NCBI RefSeq assembly: GCF_958979055.1
Contig: NC_084896.1
Coordinates: forward strand, 21,931,501-21,995,500
Reading direction: 5' to 3'
From: Alnus glutinosa
Lineage: Eukaryota > Streptophyta > Magnoliopsida > Fagales > Betulaceae
DNA: 64,000 nucleotides
Part shown: in pieces, positions 55,004 to 64,000 of the stretch
Layout: each line of letters begins with the position of its first letter
How positions within the stretch are numbered: the stretch's first letter is position 1
Made by a program: the position numbers and the translations under genes
The notes under the pieces: model-generated
Seen by the model: the letters and a program-made list of their open reading frames with translations, nothing else
The model's database searches: none
What the model was told of the DNA's origin: nothing

Positions 55004-56349
55004 TATACCCTAATGCTCACTCTAACAAAAACATGTATATACATATGGGTTTTGATCGATTTTTTGAATTATTTGATATGGCCCATATGGGTGTTTTTTT
55101 TTTAGTTTGTTTGTATTTAAGTTGCTATAGCAGGAGGAAGGAGGATCATTGTGAAATTCCCATGTGACTGAGATGATGTTTTGGTTTTCTTGATCTGTAA
55201 AGGTTTGAGTGGTATATTATAATTTGATTGAAGGTTATGGGATTCTTATGGTTTTTTTCTTTTCTTTTTTGTGCAATTCATTTAGGAGAGTTGTTGTTAC
55301 CTGACCAGATTGTTTTTGACTTGTCCAGTATATATATGATTTCTAAAGCTCATTTGTTTAATAACTGTAGATCTTCTTTCTAGTCATATATGCTTCGTAT
55401 CAAGTTGTAATTGATTAACTACATTTTCATGAGAGCTTGTGGGCTGTTAATTTTGGGGAATTGAAATTAAAAAGGAAGAAGTAATTGCTGGCAATGGTGG
55501 GAAAAGTATTGGAAATGCTGTGAAGAGCATACGTTTGAGGCATGATTTTTAAAATGTTGTGGACCTTTAGATGCTTTCAGTACCTACTAACCAGATTACC
55601 TCTACTATCATGTCAACTTTGGAAGGTTGTGAAAGCATGTACATTTTACAAAAGGGGAAATAAGGAGCGTTCGATAAAAGCCAACCATGTAAAAAATTTC
55701 GCATGTTGGTTGAGGCTAATACGCTATCACAGTATTCAGTGCTCTGGCACTTGAGTCGATTGAAAACATGGATAGGCCCTGCTTGGGATGTGTGAAGGAA
55801 CCTTCACAGAATAACACTATTACTCTTCTATAGCTGCTAACTCAGTTTGTTTCTGAGATTTTAACCCCTTTGCCTCGATTTTCGTTTGACAGCTGCCCCT
55901 TCATTTCTCCTGGATTGTTTTTGTCATTCTTAGAATTGATGCTTATGGACTCTGCTCTGAACAAGATACTTTGTTGAGCTGTTTGTGCATTTAGTATACT
56001 TTCACCTTGTATTTGGTGGGCTACATCTTCAAGTCCTTGCTTTTAGAAGAAACCAAATTCTTTTAGCTCCAGCTGCCATAACATTTTTCTTTTCTTTTAT
56101 TAGTTTGGTCATTCAACTTATGGCTGTGGTTACTGCGTTCTTCACTTGACTAATAACTGTAATGGCCTTTTCAATAAAAGGACATCTCTTGCTGCGCTTC
56201 TCAATTGTGGGGCATTATTTCTATCCAATGTTTCTTGATTTCATATTGCTCATGGTTTCTGACAAGAAATAAAGATAGTTTTCAAATTCCTTATTATCAC
56301 TTAATTCTATGTCAGCTCTCCAAAGAAAATTTCTCTTTCTTTCTTTCTT

Positions 56350-56387
<38 letters not shown>

Positions 56388-56399
56388 ACGATTTGAGTT

Positions 56400-57981
56400 T
56401 CTCTCAGACCCCTACCCTTGATATTGAGAGCTGAGCTAATATTTCCACCAATTCCCTCCTATGAATTTCTTCACTTAAAATCAGGCCCCGAACATCATCA
56501 TACTTTAGTTTGAATTCCCTGAAGGCTCACCGCTGTTACGGTACTGCTCCAGATTTTTGGTAGAGAATACAAGAGAATCAACACCCTGATCTCATCATCA
56601 AATTCTATTTCTATAAAGCTCAACCAAGCTGTGACATTGTCAAACTTGTTCAAATTATCAGCAACCGAAGCACCTTCTGCCATCCTTAGATTGGACAAAC
56701 TTCACATTTAATAAACTTTATTCGAGGTTGAAGGGTTATTATACAATTTTGAGAGGGCTGCCATGAGATCAGCCATGGTCTTCTCCGGTGCAATATTGAC
56801 AACCACATTGTGAGCAAGAGTCAAATTTAATAACCCCCAACGCCTATCTATCAAGGAGTGCCCATTCTTCATCTTTAATCCCTTCTAGCTTCTTTCCTAT
56901 AATTATTTTGGCAAAATCCTTACCCTAGACAACCTTAGGAAGCGGCATGTTATTGTGATAAACAAATGCTATATGTGTAAGAAGACTAGGGAGTCCGTGG
57001 ATCATCTTCTTCTTCACTGCGACGTGGCTTCTGCTTTGTGGAGTTATCTCTCCAGTTGTTTCGGGATGTCTTGGGTTATGCCCAGACGGATTATCGACTT
57101 GCTTGTTTGTTGGTGGTCCTCTGGAAGGCCACAAAGCGCTATGGTTTGGAAAATGATGTCTATTTGCCTCTTTTGGTGTTTATGGAGGGAAAGAAACAAT
57201 AGGAGCTTTGAGGATTTGGAAAGTACCTTGAAAGAGATTCTATCATCGTTCTACCTTACATTGTACTTTTATATTACAGCTTATGTCCGCCCTTTGTCTT
57301 TTAATTTTGTTACCTTTCTCGCTCGCTTTTCTCTCTCTTTTAGGTGTTTCATTTGTATATTCCCATTGTACTAAGGGGTGTTTTACGCTTTTTTAATGAG
57401 ATTGGTTTCTTATCAAAAACAAGTTTAGATTTTTCTGATACAAATAATCTTCAATTTGCATCTCCCAAAACCCAAAATTTATACCATTTAACTTCTCAAT
57501 CTTGACATTTCCATCTTCTACTGCCATCGTTCCCACTCAAAAACAAACTGGATCTTTGATACCAGTTGTTAGGAAATGAAAAAAAAAAAAAAATTGGTCA
57601 CAAGAACTCAGAGAACAATCGCAAGCACACACACAAGAATGTTAGAGTTTAATGTAGTTCACCCAAACTTTAGGCTACGTCCACGGAGTTGCAGCAATAT
57701 TTTATTATGATGATGAAAGAATACAAGAATACAAGTTTTTTTTTTTACTCTCACAAGCTCTCAATTTTCTCTTTCTCTCGTATCCTCACAATGGAAGTTT
57801 ACAGCGAATACAAAAGTTTGCTTGACGGTGTTGCATCTCGCTTGAGCAACTGTCAAATGAAGTTCGAGCGAAACTACTACCGCAATCTCGCTCAAGCGAG
57901 AGTTAAGCGAAGTTTCTGCTTTGCCTGCAGACTACTCCCACGGACTCCTCATAGAGACCAAGCTCATCAAGTATCTCTGAG
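56400..57981 (-). mobile_element. Ty1/copia retrotransposon fragment, gag and LTR
   Basis: On the minus strand an LTR-like end (TTTCCTAACA at about 57570) is followed by a tRNA-Met-type primer site, ACTGGTATCAAAGATCC. The gag start is at 57527 (MAVEDGNVKIEKLNGINFGF). After a LINE insertion, gag resumes with KMADL-region text and LSNLRMAEGASVADNLNKFD. It ends near 56470 with no protease or reverse transcriptase. Stops are present. LTR sequence extends right to at least 57981 and is cut by a second LINE. Confidence 0.7.
56950..57420 (+). mobile_element. 5'-truncated LINE, C-terminal zinc-binding end
   Basis: The frame 56955-57374 carries the reverse-transcriptase zinc-binding motif of plant LINEs: CYMCKKTRESVDHLLLHC, then WSYLSSCFGMSWVMP and WCLWRERNNRSFED. 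Only this 3' end is present, with the typical GGGGTGTTTTACGC and TTCTTATCAAAAAC tail. It interrupts the copia gag. Confidence 0.8.
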
Positions 57982-58827
57982 CCGAAGTGGATAATTTGGT
58001 GGTTCATAATGGTGTAATTCAGTGGAATGTTCTCTTCACGCGACAAATCCAGGATTGGGAGATGGATATGGTCTTTTCTTTCTTCGATCGACTATACTCC
58101 ACTTCGGCTCGACATGGAGAGGGTGACAGGTTAGTGTGGAATCCCTCTAAAAAAGGTGTATTTGAGGTGAGATCCTTCTACGAAGAGCTTATTAGGAAAG
58201 ATGGCCCATGTGTTCCATATTTTCCTTGGAAGAATATTTGGCGTGTTAAGGCTTCAACAAGGGTGGCTTTCTTCGTATGGTCAGCTGCTTTGGGCAAAAT
58301 ATTGACGCATGATAACTTGCGTAAGAGGAATGTTATAGTAATTGAGTGGTGTTGTTTATGTAAGAAGAGTGGGGAGTCTATTGATCACTTGTTGCTTCAC
58401 TGCGAGGTCGCTCGGGATCTTTGGAGCTACGTTCTTATTTTATTTGGGGTTGAGTGGGTTATGCCATGAACGGTGTTGGAGTTGTTGAATAGTTGGGGGG
58501 CGGCGATTGGGTGTGGTCATGCTAAAGTGGCTTGGCGGTTAGCTCCTCTATGCTTGCTGTGGTGTATTTGGAGGGAGCAGAATGCTCGACTGTTTGATGA
58601 TGTAGAGACATCTATGGTGGAGCTACGGAAGCGGTTGCTCAATACATTATATTTTTGGATAGCGCCCTATCATAGTTTAAGTGTTTTTACTTATGTAGAC
58701 TTTTTAAATTTATTCTCTGTTCGTCCCTTTTAGGGGTTCTCTTGTATACTTTCCGTGTATAAGGGTTGCGCCCCTTTGCGCTTTTTAATAAATTGCAATT
58801 ACTTATCAAAAAAAAAAAAGAAAAAAG
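57982..58827 (+). mobile_element. Second 5'-truncated LINE with 11-bp target duplication
   Basis: Encodes WNPSKKGVFEVRSFYEELI, then CLCKKSGESIDHLLLHCEVA. After a stop at 58467-58469 it resumes WRLAPLCLLWCIWREQNARL. It ends in an A-rich tail. GTATCTCTGAG occurs on both sides (57971-57981 and 58828-58838), a clean target-site duplication. It sits in the copia LTR. The stop codon makes it inactive. Confidence 0.88.
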
Positions 58828-59074
58828 GTATCTCTGAGTGACTCGAGTTAGTTGTTTCTCTTCTTAAACACGCTCTTCTGTTTGTCATTTCCTAGCGTAT
58901 ATATCTTGAAATGCTTGTCATTTCCTAGCGTATATATGAATATGGCATATGTGATTTTGAACATATACTATCTTGAAATAATATTTTCCTTGTAGTCCTA
59001 CAAATAATTAACACTGCTTTATGCTCATGTATTTCATGTTTCTTACTTGAAAGGTAATTTGTTCAGTTGCAGAT

Positions 59075-62000
59075 ATGGATGGTGGTGGAGGTCCAAGTTT
59101 GTTTCCATTGCACCGATGCAAAACTCTTCATCTGGTTGGTATCCAAATTTGTTTCCCAATTATGTACAATGTCCATCATGGATTTGAAGCTGCTATACAT
59201 TTTGTCTGAAGGACATTCAAGATTGCCTTCTTTCTTGGCTTTTGCTCGCAACTCAAGGCATTGTGGTCTTTTAAAACCAATACATCCAGGTGAGGCATGC
59301 ACAAGGGATCCACAATGTAGATGGAGATAAGAGCTACAAAGCATACTTGCGTCCTGAATATTTTGATGCACACCTTACTCCACTAGGCTGGGAGCAGGTA
59401 TAAAGCAAGTCATTACATGTTTATCCAGATTCCATGTAAAGTAGTTCCAAATTTTTTCCACTTGCTAGAAAGAATGTAATACTTCCATGAGAGAAATATT
59501 GTATGAGTTTTTTTTGCTATTGTTGCAGATTGATAATTTACGAAAGCATGTTCATGCCAGTGGGCTTTCCAAGAGGATTGAATTAGTCATTACATCCCCT
59601 TTGATGAGGTATTGATGTTGTCATTTTGTAGTCCTCTTGATAGCTGTTTGTTTATATCTTGTCGCATGTCTGTGTTTCAATCCAGAAACAGTTTGTCATA
59701 CTTCTGTGGGTTTTCTTCGAGTCATATGCATTTCTGAGCAGCTTGGGCAGAATGCTTTTATTTTAATTGGTCTCTGGTAATTTTGGCTGAAGATAGTTTG
59801 GAATTCTTGTCACTGGAACTGAAGTGCAAACATTTATCTTGATTTCACTTTCTCTTTTCCTGATTGGTTTTGGATGTTGCCCTATAAATTGTTGTTCCGA
59901 ATGTTGCAGTTTTGTTTGTGTTATAAATGATGCTGCTACAGCTGGAAAAACTGCTCAAATTTTGACTTTTGGACATTGACTTCATTGTCAATCATAACCG
60001 TAATTTTCATGTCCAACAGTAAATTCTTGTCTTTTATTTTACAATGAGATTCATAGACTTTGGTCATGTTTCCACCAGTTACGAAGATATACATTTCTGG
60101 AGAGCTATGGTGCGTTTGGGTATCGAATATTTCGAATATGAATAATATTCAGAATCTGATCACGGATTTCAAGGCAATGAAAATGTGTTTGGATGTTGAA
60201 TATAATTTAGATTCTTTTGAATATGTGTTTGGGTGTTGAATTTGGAAGATTGGAAAAAAGTGTTTTATAATAGTATAAAGTGATTGGAAATGATTGGATT
60301 GTATGAAAAGTTGTGTATAATGATTGGTATGGTAAAAAATAATAATAAAAAATATATGATGGGTTTTAAAAAAGTGTTTTATAATAGTATAAAATAATTG
60401 GAAATGATTGGATTGTATGAAAAGTTGTGTATAATGATTGGTATGGTAAAAAATAATTAAAAAAAATATATGATGGGTTTATTCAAACTATTCAAACTTT
60501 ATTAAAGTGACCCATGGATTTTATTCAACTTGAATCCGGGTATGGGTTTTTGAATAAAAACCCGGTTAGAATATTGAATATCACTATTGAATATTGAATA
60601 TTGTTTTAATCCTTGTCTGAAAATGGATGTGCCCAAACACTCTTAATCAATGTGATGGATGAAGTCTCCATGTACATTATCTGGGCTTCAATTATGTATT
60701 TCATTTTTCTTCAAGCTCATGGACGGGCTAGAAAATCTCAAGAGAAGATTTCTCAAGGAGATGGGTATTTCAGAATATATCTACTTAAGCCAGCAGCCGG
60801 AGGTACCTTGACAATGCAGTGGTTTGACCTGTTATTGATCAAATCAGTCCAAGAGTGACTCATAAGTACTGATGTTTAAAGTCTCTATCTCGGTATGATC
60901 CGAAAGTTTTTTGGGTTTGTATATTTGATGTAAATACTTGGAGCTTCAAAGCCAATAAGGTCGTGTCATTTTTTGTTCAACATTATTAACCTGTTCTTTT
61001 TTTTTTTTTTTTTTTAGTGGGTAGGGTGGGGGTATGCAGTAGAAACAGTTTAAATTTTCTTAGCAACTCTTGTGAGTCAAGAGAGTCTTGAATTTGCATT
61101 ATGACTATGGAGGTGGGATTGAAGCTACATTCTTTGACAATTTGTGATTCTTGAGATCTTGACGCAAAACAACCAAACCTGTAATGATATCTGCTAAATT
61201 GTAATTTTATCAACGGATATGGAGAGGAAACCCCAAGGATACTGTGATGTACCTCCTTTGTCTAGTGGATAATGTCAATGTGTGAGACATTTTACTGAAC
61301 TCGAAACTTATGTAATTTATACAACAGAACATAACATGATACATGGAAATTATCTTTTCTCGTTCTATATCTTTTAGTATAGTGGTGATCCATTTTTATT
61401 GATAAATTTTTCAAAAGCCGTAGGCCAATTAGCAGAAGAGGATTGCCAAAAGATTCCCTGTTTCTATGTTGAAGTCGGGGTCAAACGAGAAAAGCTATAA
61501 TTTCATGCATGCTATATTGGATTTATTTAATTAATTTAACTTATGGAAAATTCAATAAGCATATGGATACTATTTGAGCAGCCTGAGATTTAGTTTGTTT
61601 AAAAGTTTTTTTTTGATACATTAAGTGGACTTGGTTCGTCTATAGTTAAAGAGGATTTAGTTTGGTCATAAATTATTACCAGCAAACATTGAAGCTACAT
61701 AAATGGAATCTATTAGAACTTGAGTCACTAAGATGTAATTTTAGCTAACTGTATCAGTTACAAAACAAACTTCACTGGATGTATAAAAATATGTTTTTGT
61801 TTTATCGGTTCTCCTTTTGGAAGATGACTTTGGTTCCTGTAGTTATTTTTCCTGATAAGACGTGTTTCAATCATTAGTGTTGCAAACTTTTACTTATGGT
61901 TACCTGATTATAGGACTATACAAACTGCTGTTGGAGTATTTGGTGGTGAGGGTTACACAGATAGGATGGATGTACTGCCTCTAATGGTGGCAAATGCAGG

Positions 62001-62076
62001 AAACAGTGGCCGTGCTGCAATCTCAAGTCTTAACTGCCCACCAATTGCAGCAGTAGAACTTTGTCGAGAACATTTG
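59075..62076 (+). CDS. Phosphoglycerate mutase-like protein, first four coding exons
   Basis: Exons are 59075-59134, 59290-59397, 59529-59608 and 61914-62076, with in-frame GT/AG joins giving 137 residues. The first exon reads MDGGGGPSLFPLHRCKTLHL. The second starts VRHAQGIHNVDGD, the histidine-phosphatase signature with the catalytic His. The third ends LVITSPLMR and the fourth reads TIQTAVGVFGGEGYTD, then PLMVANAGNSGRAAISSLNC, ending CREHL. This matches the plant PGM-like family (Arabidopsis At5g64460 as I recall). The normal continuation GVHPCD and beyond was not found before the window ends, so the gene runs on, with a transposon in its fourth intron. Family members belong to the histidine phosphatase clan; the true substrate is not established. 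Confidence 0.9.
60109..60645. mobile_element. MITE with internal tandem duplication in PGM-like intron
   Basis: The ends carry GTGCGTTTGGGTA and, reverse complemented, GAGTGTTTGGGCA. AATATTGAATATT-like subterminal sequence is found at both sides. Inside, a 110-bp block (AAGTGTTTTATAATAGTATA to ATATATGATGGGTTT) is repeated at 60256 and 60371. No coding capacity. Confidence 0.65.
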
Positions 62077-62483
62077 GTATGCCTTGTGAAATTTCAGATA
62101 TTTTTCTTTCTTGCAATTACACTTGCCTTCCATCGGAAGAGAGTCTCTCATAGTTGATGGATAGATAACTTAGTTGTGGGGTGAGTAGAAACGTCAAGAT
62201 CATGCCTATAGGATTTCTGTTAAACCTTATGAGTATGAATCAAGTTGAAAGTGTTGGCTTTAATAGGCAAGAGAGTCAACCTTTCCGTGTAAATAGTTTC
62301 GGAGTTATTCTAATGTAATGTTTGTTTTAGTTGGCATGGTTTCAGTAATTTTAATTGCTCAAATGTCAAAATTATCTTATTCAACTTGATTCAGAGACCA
62401 TTCATGGAATATGTTTCATTTATTTCTGTTAGGCCGGATAATGTTTTGTACTTCTAATAAACTTAGTGTTTATTAATATTTTA

Positions 62484-64000
62484 TGGTTAAACACCTTATT
62501 GGTACCTGTGGTTTGATAATTTTATTTTTTGCCCTCTGTGCTTTCATTTGTATCACAGATGGTACCTGTGCTATGCGAAAAGACGAAGATAGTACCTTCG
62601 TCCATTTTTTCATTCAAAACTAACTTTTGGCTATGTCATTAGACAGGTGTTGGTGTAATAATGCGACACCTGTCCCCAGATGCAATGCCAGTGCCACGTC
62701 AGCACTGACGTGGCTACCAAATTATTTTTTAAAAAAATATTAAGGATTTTTTTTAAAAAACAAAGGAAAGAGTCCCACCCAGAAGACGCCGGAAAAGAGA
62801 CCGGAGCAGAGAGCGACTGGACGGGACCTGCAGGAACTGCCGCCGACGGCCACTCAACAGAAGGCGCCGGAGACAAAGCCTCCGGGATGAGAGATCGCTG
62901 AACGACTGGACCTGGAACCGCCGCCAAAGGCCGCTCAACGGAGATGGCCGCCGAAGTCGACGCCTCCGGGGGGGAAGAAAGCTGAACCAAACCTAGACGA
63001 CCCGATTCCGCAGCCCTCTCAAAAGGCTTAGGCACCTTAGCCCCAGCTCGAAACCGGGACCCTTTGAAAGCAGACTTGCACCTCTTAAGCATCCGGCCCA
63101 CAGCAAAACCCAACCTTCTTTTAGGCCGAATAGAGGACTTCAAGCCCAATCTATGCGAAGACCCACAAGCCCAAAACAAAGCCTTGGAAAGGCGCCCAAG
63201 GATCTCTAAAATCTGCCCGAACACTCCTGACACGCTATCCCTTTGCAGTGAAGAGTCACCCTCAACATCGGCTGCCCCAGACACGCAAGCTGAACAACAG
63301 ACGCAAACTCTGGAACTAAGGCGCTCATCAACACGGCGGTCCTTACCCAGGGGACCAGTCGCTTACTTCTCCATGACGGAGCAACCCACTGGTGGCGGCT
63401 TCTTCTCCAAATCGCACCAACCCGAATTCCGCACCGGAGACCTGCAACCCACAACCCAAGACAAAGGCGGTAACTCCCGAGCGCACCACCTCCATGAACG
63501 ACGGAGAACCAGTTCCCTTTCCCTTCTTAATACCCGTCGGAGACCCATCAGTGGCTCCCAGAAAATCCAGAGCTTCGCTCAACTCCCCCCCCTTCGGAGT
63601 CCCCTCCGGAGAAGATATCCCACCACCCGGTGACCGAGCCTTTAAACCGAGAAAAGAAAGCAGCTTTCTTAACTCACCCACTACCCGAGACCAACCCCAC
63701 CCACCACGGCCTTCAGGGAGCCAAATAGCCCCTTTCCGACCACCCACAGCGTAGGCTACCACCTCTAGGAAGCTGCCGGCCTTGTTCCCATTCCCTCGAA
63801 CCATCAGAGCTTTTGTATCCTCCCGAAAGTACTTGACGAAATCCAAACCTGGATCCTTCAAAGCCTTCTCGACCGTGGCCATCAACCACGCTGAGCCCTG
63901 GACACCCAAAACAATGAACCCCCCAAACGCCTTCCTCCTCTCTTCCAAACGAAGCTCAGGTTCTCCTGCCTTAGTTGAAAAAGAGAAACATTTTGCTTCC
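62484..64000. mobile_element. Left end of a TIR element carrying LINE ORF1 sequence
   Basis: 62484-62735 is homologous to the outer arm of the palindromic element at 47744: GGTTAAA.AC start, GGTACCTGTG..ATG, AAAACTAAC, ACAGGTGT.GG, CACCTGTCCCC and GACGTGG. It is followed directly by LINE-derived coding sequence to the window edge. The right terminal repeat is not in the window, so the size is unknown. Confidence 0.6.
62745..64000 (-). pseudogene. LINE ORF1-like (plant non-LTR) sequence, broken
   Basis: On the minus strand a frame entering from beyond 64000 reads KCFSFSTKAGEPELRLEERR, then GFIVLGVQGSAWLMATVEKA and GNKAGSFLEVVAYAVGGRKG, then IWLPEGRGGWGWSRVVGELR. This conserved block belongs to the N-terminal protein of plant LINE elements. 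Further on a long Pro/Ser-rich region continues in another frame (63284-62745). At least one frame change separates the parts. Only this GC-rich coding piece follows the terminal repeat. Confidence 0.7.

Overview
The window is nuclear DNA of a woody dicot, most likely a rosid. It is AT-rich with long gene-poor gaps, introns with plant-type GT/AG borders and many small plant transposons. Several repeat families, including the LINE ORF1 type at the right edge, resemble what I know from Fagales, but I cannot name the species.

Left part (1-19 kb). A complete malectin-like receptor kinase of the FERONIA/CrRLK1L family lies at 5583-8243 (-). Divergent from it, 860 bp away, is a broken RALF-like peptide gene. 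RALF peptides are the known ligands of CrRLK1L receptors. A tandem duplication of about 3.2-3.6 kb (8484-12056 and 13021-16262) carries two broken RALF-like genes and two truncated FERONIA-like N-termini. It is followed by a 920-bp inverted-terminal-repeat element that has captured a piece of a lactate dehydrogenase gene.

Middle part (19-34 kb). This holds the plastid glutamyl-tRNA reductase gene HEMA (three exons, 19721-22897), which starts tetrapyrrole synthesis. Next come an intact U6 snRNA gene on the minus strand with a promoter relic of a second U6 behind it, a candidate fragment of an unknown membrane protein, and a decayed hAT transposase at 29-32 kb that contains a promoter-like insert and a MITE.

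Right part (34-64 kb). In order: an RMD5/GID2-type E3 ligase subunit gene with a long 5' UTR intron; a small plastid-targeted protein; an arabinogalactan-peptide gene with a stop before its GPI-anchor signal; a four-exon TRICHOME BIREFRINGENCE-LIKE gene; a 2.06-kb palindromic transposon; a second U6 gene; two relic exons of a SHAGGY/GSK3 kinase; and the first four coding exons of a phosphoglycerate-mutase-like gene that runs off the window. Copia and LINE insertions nest just upstream of the first coding exon of that last gene, probably in a 5' UTR intron. The TBL and PGM-like pair matches a neighbouring pair I recall from Arabidopsis chromosome 5.

The genes serve unrelated housekeeping or cell-wall roles. 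The one functional cluster visible is the receptor and ligand block at the left.
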